From the NCBI GenBank assembly GCA_024638385.1, contig JAHEKJ010000002.1:1-64000 (forward strand): a stretch of DNA of 64,000 bases, written 5' to 3'. Positions 17,838 through 26,878 of this stretch are shown here, piece by piece. Numbering within the stretch: the first letter of the stretch is position 1; every line of letters begins with the position of its first letter. The notes beneath the pieces were generated by a model. It was given only the letters and a program-made list of their open reading frames with translations. It had not been told where the DNA came from and did not search any database. Source of the DNA: Gammaproteobacteria bacterium. Lineage in GTDB: Bacteria; Pseudomonadota; Gammaproteobacteria; GCA-001735895. Made by a program: the position numbers and the translations under genes.

Positions 17838-18443
17838 TCAGAACGTGCCGAGCAGGACGATGGGGGGGATCACGAGCATCTTGCCGACGAGCAGGATCAG
17901 CGTCGCGAACAGCGGTGACAGGTCGAGCCCGCCGACCGGCGGGATTACGCGCCGCAGCGGGCGCAGCACCGGCTCGGCGAGCCTGTGCACGAGGCCGATG
18001 ACCGGATTGTTGCTGCCGGGCGCGATCCAGCTCAGGATGACCACGATGATGACCGCAACCAGGAACACGGTAAACGTCAGCGCGATCAGGTCGGCGATAC
18101 AGAATACCAGCAAGCCGCCATAGCTCACGCCGATGATCGGCGCGACCACGCCGCCGATGTGGACGGCCTTGACCTCGAGCGCGCGCAGGATCATGAACTT
18201 GGCGAAGATCAGCAGCAGGCACAGCACGATCGCCGCGGTGTCCTGGCCGCGAATACTCGGGATGAAACGTCGCAGCACGCGCAGCGGCGGCGTCGTCACA
18301 CGCACGATGAACTGCGAGATCGGATTGTAGAAATCGGCGCGCAGCATCTGCAGCAGGAAACGCAACAACACCAGCAGAATGTAGAGGTCGAAGAGCGTGT
18401 TGATGATCAGCATCAACGGTGAAAGTAAATAGCCGGAACCCAT
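17838..18443 (-). CDS. yggT: YggT family membrane protein
   Basis: Inner-membrane protein of 201 residues made of two YggT repeats, each with a hydrophobic hairpin. FLLQMLRADFYNPISQFI and LSWIAPGSNNPVIGLVHRLA are the two matching signature segments, with RPLRRVIPPVGG after the second. The family has been linked to osmotic-shock tolerance in E. coli; the mechanism is unknown. It lies 9 bases downstream of proC in a yggS-proC-yggT operon, the usual gammaproteobacterial order. Confidence 0.92.
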   Translation of the reverse strand: MGSGYLLSPLMLIINTLFDLYILLVLLRFLLQMLRADFYNPISQFIVRVTTPPLRVLRRFIPSIRGQDTAAIVLCLLLIFAKFMILRALEVKAVHIGGVVAPIIGVSYGGLLVFCIADLIALTFTVFLVAVIIVVILSWIAPGSNNPVIGLVHRLAEPVLRPLRRVIPPVGGLDLSPLFATLILLVGKMLVIPPIVLLGTF

Positions 18444-18452
18444 CTTGCCCGC

Positions 18453-19271
18453 CTAGGACTCGGTCAGTTCACGCGCGAGCTCGATGGAACGCCGGCGCGC
18501 GGCCTCGGTCGCCGCGTCCACCAGCGCGTCGAGACGCTGTTGTTGAAAGCTCAGAATCGCCTGCTCGGTCGTGCCCCGCTTCGAAGTGACCTGCGCGCGA
18601 AGCTGTTCGACGTCGCCATCCTGCGCCATGGTCGCGGCGCCGAGCGCGGTCTGGCGCGCGAGCCGCGCGGCGGTCGTCCGCGGCAGGCCGAGCTTGACCC
18701 CGGCGGCCTCGAGCAGTTCGATGAAGTAAAAGAAGTAGGCCGGGCCGCTGCCCGAGATCGCGGTCACCGCGTCGAGGTCGGCTTCGTCGTCGACCCAGAT
18801 CGCGATGCCGACCGCCTCGAGTATCTGCTGCGCCACCGATTGCTGGACCTCGCTGACATAGGCGTTGGCGTATAGGCCGCTGGCGCCGAGGCCGATCAGC
18901 GCCGGCGTGTTGGGCATGCAGCGGACGATCGCGCGGCCGCCGCCGAGCCAGGCGTCGAGCGCATCGATCGGCACGCCGGCGGCGATGCTGATAAAAAGTT
19001 GCTGCGGGTTGGGCGGCAACTCCTCGAGCGATGCGCAGACATCGCGCATGACCTGCGGCTTGACCGCGAGGACGATGATTTGCGCGTGCTGCGCGCTGGT
19101 GAAGTTATCGGTCGAGGTCTGAATGCCGAAGCGCTCGGCGAGTTCCTGCAATCGATCGGAATCGATATCGCAGGCGGTAATCTGACCATCGTCGTCGAGC
19201 TTGTCGAGCATCCCGCCGATCAGGCTCGTCGCCATGTTGCCCGCGCCGATGAAGCAGATCTTTTGATTCAA
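18453..19271 (-). CDS. proC: Pyrroline-5-carboxylate reductase
   Basis: Last step of proline synthesis, reducing pyrroline-5-carboxylate with NAD(P)H. It has 272 residues, normal length. The Rossmann motif is FIGAGNMATSLIGGM; VLAVKPQ, RCMPNTPALIG and the catalytic-region SGSGPAYFF are present. The final helical part, with LARQTALGAA and SKRGTTEQAI, matches the dimerisation domain. Its start overlaps the yggS stop by 4 bases. Confidence 0.95.
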   Translation of the reverse strand: MNQKICFIGAGNMATSLIGGMLDKLDDDGQITACDIDSDRLQELAERFGIQTSTDNFTSAQHAQIIVLAVKPQVMRDVCASLEELPPNPQQLFISIAAGVPIDALDAWLGGGRAIVRCMPNTPALIGLGASGLYANAYVSEVQQSVAQQILEAVGIAIWVDDEADLDAVTAISGSGPAYFFYFIELLEAAGVKLGLPRTTAARLARQTALGAATMAQDGDVEQLRAQVTSKRGTTEQAILSFQQQRLDALVDAATEAARRRSIELARELTES

Positions 19272-19981
19272 TTGCGTTCCCCGAAGATTGCCGTGCCGAC
19301 CCGGACCAGGGTCGAGCCTTCGGCGATCGCGGCTTCGAGGTCCTGGGTCATGCCCATCGATAAGGTATCACAGCCGAGGCCGCGTTGCTGCAGTGTTTCG
19401 AGCGCCTCGCGCAGCTGCGCAAAGGCCGCGCGCTGCGCATCGGGGTCGGCACGCGGCGCCGGGATCGCCATCAGGCCGCGCAGGCGCAGCCGCGGCAGCT
19501 CGGCGACCCCGGCGGCAAGATCGGCGACCGCTTCGAGTTCGATTCCGGCCTTACTCTCCTCGCGGTCGAGGTTGACCTGAATGCAGACCTCGAGCGGTTC
19601 GAGTTCGTCCGGGCGCTGCGCGGACAGGCGCTGCGCGATCTTGATGCGATCGATGCAATGCGCCCAGGCGAAGGCCTCGGCAATGTCGCGCGTCTTGTTC
19701 GACTGGATCGCGCCGATGAAGTGCCAGCGAATCTCGAGATCGGCGAGCACGCGCATTTTCTGTTGCGCTTCCTGCAGGTAGTTCTCGCCGAAATCCCGTT
19801 GCCCCAGCCGGTAAGCCCGGCGAATGTCGTCGGCGGATTTTTTCTTCGCCACCGCGAGCAGCAAAACCGAATCCGGATCGCGACCGTGCGCGCGCGCGGC
19901 CCGCGCGATCCGCGCGCGCACGGCGTCCAGATTTTTTCCGATGTTCTCCACAGAGTTTGCTATATTTGTTTTGTCATTCAA
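19268..19981 (-). CDS. yggS: YggS-family pyridoxal-phosphate homeostasis protein
   Basis: PLP-binding protein that controls the free cofactor pool and has no proven catalytic activity. It has 237 residues in a TIM-barrel-like fold. The PLP lysine lies in LLAVAKKKSADDI, and GENYLQEA, WHFIGAIQSNK and a late DLEAAIAEGSTLVRVGTAIF are family motifs. It is the first gene of the yggS-proC-yggT operon and is divergent from pilT across 101 bases. Confidence 0.94.
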   Translation of the reverse strand: MNDKTNIANSVENIGKNLDAVRARIARAARAHGRDPDSVLLLAVAKKKSADDIRRAYRLGQRDFGENYLQEAQQKMRVLADLEIRWHFIGAIQSNKTRDIAEAFAWAHCIDRIKIAQRLSAQRPDELEPLEVCIQVNLDREESKAGIELEAVADLAAGVAELPRLRLRGLMAIPAPRADPDAQRAAFAQLREALETLQQRGLGCDTLSMGMTQDLEAAIAEGSTLVRVGTAIFGERN

Positions 19982-20027
19982 GCCGCGCGAGCGGCCGATT
20001 TATCAATCGTTCGTCTGCAGGCGATAC

Positions 20028-20033
20028 TATAAA
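20028..20033 (+). promoter_or_regulatory. Candidate pilT -10 box
   Basis: A TATAAA hexamer lies about 50 bases before the pilT ATG in the yggS-pilT divergent gap. No good -35 is present at 16-18 bases. A clear ribosome-binding AAGGA follows at 20072-20076. Confidence 0.3.
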
Positions 20034-20082
20034 GCCCGTCACGATTTCTACCAAACCCGTCTATCGAGAATAAGGATACGGT

Positions 20083-21117
20083 ATGGATATTGCTCAACTC
20101 CTGGCTTTCGGCGTGAAACAGGGCGCCTCGGATTTACACCTGTCCGCGGGGTTGCCGCCGATGATTCGCGTCGATGGCGACATTCGCCGGATCAACGTTC
20201 CGGAGATGGACCACAAGCAGGTGCACGACATGATCTATGACATCATGAGCGACAAGCAGCGCAAGGATTACGAGGAATACCTGGAGACCGACTTCTCGTT
20301 CGAGATCCCGGGGCTCGCGCGTTTTCGCGTCAACGCCTTCAATCACAATCGCGGCGCCGGTGGCGTCTTCCGGACGATCCCGTCGAAGATCCTGAGCCTC
20401 GAGGACCTGAACGCGCCGAAGATCTTCCAGGAAATCTCCGAGTATCCGCGCGGCATCGTGCTCGTCACCGGGCCGACCGGCTCGGGCAAGTCGACCACGC
20501 TCGCCGGCATGGTCGACTACAAGAACGATACCGAGTACGGCCACATCCTGACGGTCGAGGACCCGATCGAATTCGTCCACGAAAGCAAGAAGTGCCTCGT
20601 CAACCAGCGCGAGGTGCACCGCGATACGCTGGGCTTCAACGAGGCGCTGCGCTCGGCGCTGCGCGAAGACCCGGACACGATCCTGGTCGGCGAGATGCGC
20701 GACCTGGAGACCATTCGCCTCGCGCTGTCGGCGGCCGAAACAGGCCACCTCGTGTTCGGCACGCTGCATACGAGTTCGGCGGCCAAGACCATCGACCGGA
20801 TCGTCGACGTGTTTCCGGCGGCGGAAAAGGCCATGGTACGTTCGATGTTGTCGGAATCGTTGAAGGCGGTCATCTCGCAAACGCTGATGAAGAAGATCGG
20901 CGGCGGCCGCATCGCCGCGCACGAAATCATGATCGGCACGCCGGCGATCCGCAACCTGATCCGCGAAGACAAGGTTGCGCAGATGTACTCGGCCATCCAG
21001 ACCGGACAGAATGTCGGCATGCAGACGCTGGATCAGAATCTCAAGGCGTTGCTGGCCCAGGGCGTCGTCGCCAAGGACGAGGCGCAACGCAAGGCGGCTA
21101 ACCCGGAAGCGCTATAA
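20083..21117 (+). CDS. pilT: Type IV pilus retraction ATPase PilT
   Basis: Hexameric secretion-type ATPase at the inner-membrane base of the type IV pilus that drives pilus depolymerisation and twitching. It has 344 residues, the canonical length. Key motifs are ASDLHLSAG at the N-terminus, Walker A GPTGSGKST near 133-141, the Asp box TVEDPIEFVH, Walker B VGEMRDLET, the His box GHLVFGTLHTSSA, and the C-terminal TPAIRNLIRED (AIRNLIRE), which marks true PilT and is needed for retraction. It is the first of three tandem homologues. Confidence 0.97.
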   Translation: MDIAQLLAFGVKQGASDLHLSAGLPPMIRVDGDIRRINVPEMDHKQVHDMIYDIMSDKQRKDYEEYLETDFSFEIPGLARFRVNAFNHNRGAGGVFRTIPSKILSLEDLNAPKIFQEISEYPRGIVLVTGPTGSGKSTTLAGMVDYKNDTEYGHILTVEDPIEFVHESKKCLVNQREVHRDTLGFNEALRSALREDPDTILVGEMRDLETIRLALSAAETGHLVFGTLHTSSAAKTIDRIVDVFPAAEKAMVRSMLSESLKAVISQTLMKKIGGGRIAAHEIMIGTPAIRNLIREDKVAQMYSAIQTGQNVGMQTLDQNLKALLAQGVVAKDEAQRKAANPEAL

Positions 21118-21147
21118 TCGGCACCGGCGAGACCGGGAGGAAGACTC

Positions 21148-22317
21148 ATGGACCGTAACAAGGCAATCAGTTTCATGCACGACCTGCTGCGCATGATGGT
21201 CAGCAAGGACGGTTCGGACCTGTTCATCACGTCGGGCTCGCCGCCGGCGATGAAAATCGACGGCAAGGTCACGACGGTATCGAAGCAAAACCTGTCGCCG
21301 AGCCACACGCAGATGCTGGCGCGCTCGATCATGAACGACAAGCAGGTTTCGGAATTCGAGGAACACCAGGAATGTAATTTCTCGATCGCGCTGCCCGGCG
21401 TCGCGCGCTTTCGCGTCAACGCCTTCGTCCAACGCGGCAGCTGCGGCCTGGTGCTGCGTATCATCAACTCCGAGATTCCCGGCTTCGAAGAGCTCAACCT
21501 GCCGCCGATCCTGCAGGATATCGCGATGACCAAGCGCGGCCTGGTGATCTTCGTCGGCGGCACCGGCTCGGGTAAATCGACCTCGCTGGCGTCGATGGTC
21601 GACTACCGCAACCGGAATTCGCACGGTCATATCATCACGATCGAAGACCCGGTTGAATTCGTCCACGATCACGGCAATTGCCTGGTCACGCAGCGCGAGG
21701 TCGGCGTCGATACCGAATCCTACGAGATCGCGCTGAAAAACACGCTGCGACAGGCGCCCGACGTGATCCTGATCGGCGAGATCCGCGACCGCGAAACCAT
21801 GGAGCACGCGATCGCGTTCGCCGAAACCGGCCACCTGTGCCTGTCGACGCTGCACGCCAACAGCACCAACCAGGCACTCGACCGCATCATCAACTTCTTC
21901 CCCGACGAACGCCGCCAGCAACTGCTGATGGACTTGTCGCTGAACCTCAAAGGGCTGGTGTCGCAGCGGCTGATTCCGAAGATCGACGGCGCCGGTCGAA
22001 TCCCGGCGATCGAGGTCATGCTCAACACGCCGCTGATGGCCGACCTGATCTTCAAGGGCGACGTGCACGAGATGAAGACGCTGATCTCGAAATCCAACGA
22101 AGCCGGCATGCAGACTTTCGACCAGGCGCTGTTCAGGCTCTTCGAGGAGCGCAAGATCACTTACGAGGATGCGTTGCGCAACGCTGATTCGGTCAACGAT
22201 ATTCGTCTGCGCATCAAGCTCGAGAGTGAAACCGCGCGCAAGACCGGTATCACCGACGACCACCGCGATTTCGAGCTCGAAGAGTCCGAGGACGAGACCG
22301 CGAGCGGGATGATCTGA
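21148..22317 (+). CDS. pilU: PilT-dependent retraction ATPase PilU
   Basis: PilT paralogue of 389 residues that works with PilT to raise retraction force. It has Walker A GGTGSGKST, Asp box TIEDPVEFVHD, Walker B IGEIRDRET and His box GHLCLSTLHANST. In place of AIRNLIRE it has the PilU-type TPLMADLIFKGDVHE, and it ends with the PilU-like YEDALRNADSVNDIRLRIKL. A strong GGGAGGAAG ribosome-binding site precedes the ATG, 30 bases after pilT. Its acidic tail (ELEESEDE) is probably disordered. Confidence 0.94.
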   Translation: MDRNKAISFMHDLLRMMVSKDGSDLFITSGSPPAMKIDGKVTTVSKQNLSPSHTQMLARSIMNDKQVSEFEEHQECNFSIALPGVARFRVNAFVQRGSCGLVLRIINSEIPGFEELNLPPILQDIAMTKRGLVIFVGGTGSGKSTSLASMVDYRNRNSHGHIITIEDPVEFVHDHGNCLVTQREVGVDTESYEIALKNTLRQAPDVILIGEIRDRETMEHAIAFAETGHLCLSTLHANSTNQALDRIINFFPDERRQQLLMDLSLNLKGLVSQRLIPKIDGAGRIPAIEVMLNTPLMADLIFKGDVHEMKTLISKSNEAGMQTFDQALFRLFEERKITYEDALRNADSVNDIRLRIKLESETARKTGITDDHRDFELEESEDETASGMI

Positions 22318-22326
22318 CGAGGTTTC

Positions 22327-23490
22327 ATGATGTCGCGCGAACCCACCACCAAGCTGCTCGAGCCCTACCTCAAGGTCATGGTCGAAAAACAGGCCTCGGA
22401 CCTGTATTTCGTCACCGGCGCGGCGCCCAATATGAAGACCCAGGGTCATACTTCGGCGATCGCCAAGAACCCGTTCCAGACCGGGCAGGTGCAAAAGCTC
22501 GCCTACAGCCTGCTGACCGACGAACAGGTGCGCGACTTCGAGATCAATCGCGAACTCAACCTCGGCTTCACGCTGCACGATGTCGGCCGCTTCCGCGTCA
22601 ACATCTTCATCCAGCGCTCCGAGGTGTCGATGGTCATCCGCTACATCAAGTGGGACATCCCGACCATCGACCAGCTCGGCCTGCCGCAGGTGCTCAAGGA
22701 AATCGTTATGAACCAGACCGGCCTGGTGCTGGTCGTCGGCTCGACCGGTTCGGGTAAATCGACGACGCTGGCGTCGATGCTCGATCACCGCAACAAGTCG
22801 GCAGGCGGGCATATCCTGACGATCGAGGATCCGATCGAATTCGTCTTTCGTCACAGCAAGTCGATTATTTCGCAACGCGAGGTCGGCATCGACACGCTGT
22901 CTTACGAAAACGCCCTGCGCGAGGCCCTGCGCGAGGCGCCCGAGGTCATCATGATCGGCGAGGCGCGCGACTCGGAGACGATGAAGGCCGCGATCAATTT
23001 CGCCGACACCGGCCACCTCTGCCTGACCACGCTGCACGCGGTCAACTCCAACCAGGCGATGGACCGGATCATGAACATGTTCCCGACCGACATGCGCGAG
23101 CAGTTGCTGATGGACTTGTCGCTGAACCTCAAGGGCGTGATCTCGCAGCGCCTGGTGCCGGGGATGCAAGGCAAGCTCGCCTGCGCGGTCGAGATCCTGA
23201 TGAACACGCCGTACATTTCCGAGCTGCTGCGCGAAGGCAACTTCAACGAGATAAAGGAAATCATGGAGAAGGGTGACCAGGCCGGCATGCAGACCTTCGA
23301 CCAGTCGCTCTACGATCTCTACAAGGACGACAAGATCACGATCAAGTCGGCGCTCGCCTATGCCGACTCGAGCACCAATCTCGAGTGGAAGATCAACTTC
23401 GGCGGCGAGCAGCGCGAGCGGGACACGCGCCACAATCTGAACCAGCAGGGCGATCTCCAGGAGCTGACCCTGCCGTCCGAAGAAGACTGA
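22327..23490 (+). CDS. Third PilT/PilU-family pilus ATPase
   Basis: Second PilU-like paralogue, 387 residues, starting 9 bases after pilU. It keeps all ATPase motifs: Walker A GSTGSGKST, Asp box TIEDPIEFVFR, Walker B IGEARDSET and His box GHLCLTTLHAVNS. Like PilU it lacks AIRNLIRE and has TPYISELLREGNFNEIK instead. Its end, SSTNLEWKINFGGEQ, is unlike standard PilU. The P. aeruginosa locus has only pilT and pilU here, so this is a lineage-specific third member. It may adjust retraction force or serve another pilus; this is inference. Confidence 0.9.
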   Translation: MMSREPTTKLLEPYLKVMVEKQASDLYFVTGAAPNMKTQGHTSAIAKNPFQTGQVQKLAYSLLTDEQVRDFEINRELNLGFTLHDVGRFRVNIFIQRSEVSMVIRYIKWDIPTIDQLGLPQVLKEIVMNQTGLVLVVGSTGSGKSTTLASMLDHRNKSAGGHILTIEDPIEFVFRHSKSIISQREVGIDTLSYENALREALREAPEVIMIGEARDSETMKAAINFADTGHLCLTTLHAVNSNQAMDRIMNMFPTDMREQLLMDLSLNLKGVISQRLVPGMQGKLACAVEILMNTPYISELLREGNFNEIKEIMEKGDQAGMQTFDQSLYDLYKDDKITIKSALAYADSSTNLEWKINFGGEQRERDTRHNLNQQGDLQELTLPSEED

Positions 23491-23510
23491 TTAGCAGGTA
23501 CGCTGTCCCC

Positions 23511-24791
23511 CTAATTCGTCGCATAGACGATTTCGCCGCCGATGATGGTGTGCGTGACGCGGCCGCTGAAGTCCCAGCCGTCGAAGGCCGTGTTCTTGCC
23601 CTTGGATATCAATTCGGTGGCGCGGCAAACCCAGTGCGCCTCGGGATCGAAGACGGCGAGGTCGGCCGGTTGACCCGGCTGCAGTCGGCCACCCGGCACG
23701 CCCAGGATCATCGCCGGGTTCAGCGTCAGGCGTCGCACCAGTTCCGGTAACGCCAGCACCTTTTCCTCGACCAGCTGCAAGGCCAGCGGCAGCAACGTCT
23801 CGAGGCCGCTGACGCCGGGTTCGGCCGATGGGAACGGCCGCAGCTTGGCGTCGACTTCGTGCGGCTGGTGGTCCGAGCACAGGCAGTCGATCGTGCCGTC
23901 GGCGACGCCGGCGCGCAACGCGTCGCGGTCGCGCAGGCTGCGCAGCGGCGGGATCACGAACTTGTTGCTGTCGAATTCGCCGATATCGTGATCGGTCAGG
24001 AACAGCTGGTGAATCGCGCAATCGGCGGTGACCGGCAAGCCCTTTTCCTTGGCCTGGCGGATCATGTCGACCGAACGCGCGCAGGACAGCTGGCCGAAAT
24101 GCGTGCGCACGCCGGTTTGCACGACCAGTTCGAGGTCCTTCGCCAGCGCCGCGGTTTCGGCGGCTTCCGGAATCGCCGGCAGGCCGAGCCGAGTCGAGAT
24201 CGCGCCCTCGTGGGCACAGCCGTTGCCGAGCAGATCGTGATCGAGCGGCTGGATGATGACCAGCGCGCCGAGCCCCGCGGCGTAATCCATCGCGCGCCGC
24301 TGCACGAGGTTGTTGACGATCGGATGCTGCGCGTTGCTGAACGCGATGCAGCCGTCGACCAGCAGGCTCGCCATGTTGCTGAGCTGCTCGCCGCCGAGGC
24401 CGCGCGTCAGCGCGCCGATCGGGTAGACATGCGCGCGGTGACCGAACATTTCGTTGCGGTGGTGGATCAGCTCGACCGTCGCCGAGTTGTCGATCGGCGG
24501 CAGCGTGTCGGGCGGCACGACCAGCGTCGTGATGCCGCTCTTGACCGCGGCCCCGGTCTCGCTCTCGATGTTGGCTTTTTCCGGCTGGCCCGGATCGCGC
24601 AGCCGCGCCTGGCAATCGACCACCCCGGGCAAGACCCAGCGGCCCGCCGCGTCGACGACCTCGGCGGCGTCGAAACCGTCCGGCTCGCTGCCGATCGCGA
24701 CGATCTTGCCGTCGGCGACGAACACGTCGGCCTCGCGGGTCTCGCTCGCCGCCGGGTCGATCAGCAGGCCGCCGCGAATGACCCGCTTCAC
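23511..24791 (-). CDS. Dihydroorotase-like, probably inactive aspartate transcarbamoylase subunit (PyrC')
   Basis: Amidohydrolase-fold protein of 426 residues most like the class of dihydroorotases that pair with PyrB. The metal-binding H-x-H after the first strand is missing: where active enzymes have DxHxHxR it reads [10 protein letters not shown]. Later regions are partly kept ([18 protein letters not shown]). In Pseudomonas such a pseudo-dihydroorotase is a structural subunit of the class A aspartate transcarbamoylase, and a separate active PyrC makes dihydroorotate. The start overlaps the pyrB stop by 4 bases, which supports a complex. Confidence 0.9.
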   Translation of the reverse strand: MKRVIRGGLLIDPAASETREADVFVADGKIVAIGSEPDGFDAAEVVDAAGRWVLPGVVDCQARLRDPGQPEKANIESETGAAVKSGITTLVVPPDTLPPIDNSATVELIHHRNEMFGHRAHVYPIGALTRGLGGEQLSNMASLLVDGCIAFSNAQHPIVNNLVQRRAMDYAAGLGALVIIQPLDHDLLGNGCAHEGAISTRLGLPAIPEAAETAALAKDLELVVQTGVRTHFGQLSCARSVDMIRQAKEKGLPVTADCAIHQLFLTDHDIGEFDSNKFVIPPLRSLRDRDALRAGVADGTIDCLCSDHQPHEVDAKLRPFPSAEPGVSGLETLLPLALQLVEEKVLALPELVRRLTLNPAMILGVPGGRLQPGQPADLAVFDPEAHWVCRATELISKGKNTAFDGWDFSGRVTHTIIGGEIVYATN

Positions 24792-25765
24792 GCGTCGCCC
24801 CCGGCCTGCAGGCCCGACTGGCCGACGATCATCGACATCACCGCCATGCGCACCGAGATGCCGAAACTGACTTGTTGCAGGATCACCGACTGGCTGCCGT
24901 CCATGACGCTGGATTCGATTTCGACGCCGCGGTTGGCCGGTCCGGGATGCATGACGATGGCTTCCGGGTGGGCGCGGCGCAGGCGTTCCTGCGACAGGCC
25001 GTACTTGCGGAAATACTCCTTCTCGCTCGGCAGCAGCGCGCCGCGCATGCGTTCCTTTTGCAGGCGCAGCATGATGACGACGTCGACGTCGTCGAGGCCG
25101 CGCTCGAGATCCTCGAATACCTGCACGCCGAGCGTTTCGGCGTCGACCGGCATCAGGGTGCGCGGCGCGATCACGCGAATCTCGGCGGTGCCCAGCAGGT
25201 TGAGCGCGTGAATCTGCGAACGCGCGACCCGCGAGTGCAGGATGTCGCCGACGATCGCGACCTTCAGGCGCGCGAAGTCCTGCTTGTAATGGCGAATCGT
25301 GTACATGTCGAGCATCGCCTGCGTCGGGTGTTCGTGCTGGCCGTCGCCGGCATTGAGCACCGATACCCCGGGGCGCACGTGCTGGGCGAAGAAATGCGCG
25401 CTGCCGCTGTCCTGGTGACGAATCACGAACATGTCGATCTGCATCGCCTCGAGGTTGCGCAGCGTGTCGAGCAGCGACTCGCCCTTGGCCGTGGCCGAGA
25501 AATCGACGTTGAGGCTCAGGATGTCGGCCGACAGGCGCTGCTCGGCGAGCTCGAAGGTCGAGCGCGTGCGCGTGCTGGCCTCGAAAAACAGGTTGGCGAC
25601 GGTCTTGCCGCGCAGGATCGGCACCTTCTTGATCGTGCGATCGGTGACCGACATGAACGATTCGGCGGTATCGAGAATCTCGGTCAACAGCGCCCGGTTC
25701 AGGCCTTCGATGCTGAGAAAGTGCCTGAGCTTGCCATGGTCGAGCTGCAGGTCAGCGCTCGCCAT
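24788..25765 (-). CDS. pyrB: Aspartate carbamoyltransferase catalytic subunit
   Basis: Makes N-carbamoyl-aspartate from carbamoyl phosphate and aspartate, the first committed pyrimidine step. It has 325 residues. Carbamoyl-phosphate binding is shown by [18 protein letters not shown] and HPTQAMLD; aspartate binding by MLRLQKERM and the [11 protein letters not shown] motif. It overlaps pyrR by 14 bases and the PyrC'-type gene by 4, the pyrR-pyrB-pyrC' arrangement of Pseudomonas. Confidence 0.96.
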   Translation of the reverse strand: MASADLQLDHGKLRHFLSIEGLNRALLTEILDTAESFMSVTDRTIKKVPILRGKTVANLFFEASTRTRSTFELAEQRLSADILSLNVDFSATAKGESLLDTLRNLEAMQIDMFVIRHQDSGSAHFFAQHVRPGVSVLNAGDGQHEHPTQAMLDMYTIRHYKQDFARLKVAIVGDILHSRVARSQIHALNLLGTAEIRVIAPRTLMPVDAETLGVQVFEDLERGLDDVDVVIMLRLQKERMRGALLPSEKEYFRKYGLSQERLRRAHPEAIVMHPGPANRGVEIESSVMDGSQSVILQQVSFGISVRMAVMSMIVGQSGLQAGGDA

Positions 25766-26264
25766 CGGGCTTTAAGGTTTTGATCACGAGGCGCAGGTCG
25801 TCCGGCCCCTCGAGCTTGATGTGGCTGCCAGGCTCGAGCTCGAGCCGCGCGCCGACGAAGTCGGGCTGCACCGGGATCTCGCGTTCGCCGCGGTCGATCA
25901 GCGCCGCGAACAGGATTCGCTGCGGCCGGCCGTAGTCGAACAACGCGTTCATCGCCGCGCGCACCGTGCGCCCCGAGTGCACGACGTCGTCGACCAGGAC
26001 GACGCTGCGGTCGTCGATATCGATCGGCAGAACCGACGGTTTGACGGTCGGGTGCAGGCCGATTCGGGTGAAATCGTCGCGGTAGAACGAGATATTCAGA
26101 CGGCCGAGTTCGGTATCGGGGCGGATGACGCGGTGCAGGCGTTCGGCGATCCAGACGCCGCCGGTTTCGATACCGACGATGAGCGGTTGGGGCGAGGAGG
26201 AAAAATGGGGAGTCAGTGCCTGGGTCAGCTTGTCGATCAGCGAATCAACCGAGGGTAGGGACAC
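25752..26264 (-). CDS. pyrR: Bifunctional PyrR (uracil phosphoribosyltransferase/pyr regulator)
   Basis: Type I phosphoribosyltransferase-fold protein of 170 residues from a GTG at 26264. Upstream codons in the same frame run into a repeat and are not conserved. The PRPP loop is [31 protein letters not shown] and FYRDDF are also PyrR-type. In Gram-positives it attenuates pyr mRNA; in gammaproteobacteria its regulatory role is less certain. It heads the pyrR-pyrB-pyrC' operon. A candidate extended -10 lies about 30 bases upstream. Confidence 0.93.
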   Translation of the reverse strand: MSLPSVDSLIDKLTQALTPHFSSSPQPLIVGIETGGVWIAERLHRVIRPDTELGRLNISFYRDDFTRIGLHPTVKPSVLPIDIDDRSVVLVDDVVHSGRTVRAAMNALFDYGRPQRILFAALIDRGEREIPVQPDFVGARLELEPGSHIKLEGPDDLRLVIKTLKPDGER

Positions 26265-26292
26265 ATGCGCTCCGCGGGCCAGTTGGGGACGC

Positions 26293-26301
26293 TTTATAGC
26301 A
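26293..26301 (-). promoter_or_regulatory. Candidate pyrR extended -10 promoter
   Basis: Read on the minus strand, TGC-TATAAA (an extended -10 element) lies about 30 bases before the pyrR GTG start, predicting a leader of about 20 bases. No convincing -35 is present, which is usual for extended -10 promoters. The leader is too short for a PyrR attenuator hairpin. Confidence 0.45.
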
Positions 26302-26361
26302 CAATTCCCCCGCGAAAACAGTAACCAGAACGCCGCTCTCGACGAGCATCGGGATCTGCAG

Positions 26362-26448
26362 GTCATTGCGAGGAGGCGCAGCCGACGAAGCAATCTCGGG
26401 GAAATTGCCCGATCCCGGAAGACTGTTCCGCTATGCCCGCGGTGACGC
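26362..26448. repeat. Dispersed palindromic repeat, copy B (decayed right end)
   Basis: The left end GTCATTGCGAGGAGGCGCAG and the following CCGACGAAGCAATCTC are intact. The right end is degenerate (GACTGTTCCGCTATGCCCGC, then GGTGACGC), so the stem would pair poorly. It lies between the ends of pyrR (upstream side) and ruvX, both on the minus strand. It is the only copy not between convergent genes. Confidence 0.8.
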
Positions 26449-26464
26449 GGTGAATGCCCGCCAA

Positions 26465-26878
26465 TCAGGTATTCGCCTGCTCGTGGAGCCAGGTTTCGGT
26501 GATCAGCATCGCCGCGAGGCTGTCGATCTCGGGCTTGGATTTCTTGTCCGCGCGCTCGAGCGCGAGCTGCCAGGCTTCGCGCGTCGTCAGGCGTTCGTCG
26601 ATCAGTTCGCTCGGAATGCCGAAGCGGCCCTCGAGCTGACGGCCAAAGCGCTCGGCGCGCGCGGTCATCGCCTGGCGCTCGCCGGCCAGGTTCAGCGGCA
26701 AGCCGACGACGATGCGCTGGGGACGCCACTCGGCGAGCAGCGCTTCGATCCGCCGCCAGTCACCGCGGCGGACCGCCGACAGCGGGCGCGCCTGCCCGGT
26801 CAGGGTTTGCCCGACCGCGACGCCGATCCAGTGGTTGCCGAAATCGAAACCGATGACGGTCTCGACCGGTTCAGGCAT
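26465..26878 (-). CDS. ruvX: Putative pre-16S rRNA nuclease / Holliday junction resolvase-like RuvX (YqgF)
   Basis: RNase-H-fold protein of 137 residues. The first active-site Asp lies in GFDFGNHWIGVAVG, followed by VVGLPLNL and the ERLTTREA motif; the terminal DSLAAMLITETWL carries the last acidic residue. In E. coli the protein processes the 5' end of 16S rRNA; the Holliday-junction role was the earlier proposal. Its start overlaps the yqgE stop by 8 bases, the conserved yqgE-ruvX pairing. Confidence 0.94.
   Translation of the reverse strand: MPEPVETVIGFDFGNHWIGVAVGQTLTGQARPLSAVRRGDWRRIEALLAEWRPQRIVVGLPLNLAGERQAMTARAERFGRQLEGRFGIPSELIDERLTTREAWQLALERADKKSKPEIDSLAAMLITETWLHEQANT

Noticed and set aside
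21112-23433. A 773-codon antisense open frame opposite pilU and the third ATPase
   Set aside because: It mirrors codon structure of the ATPase genes and contains no recognisable domain; internal similarity only reflects the paralogues.
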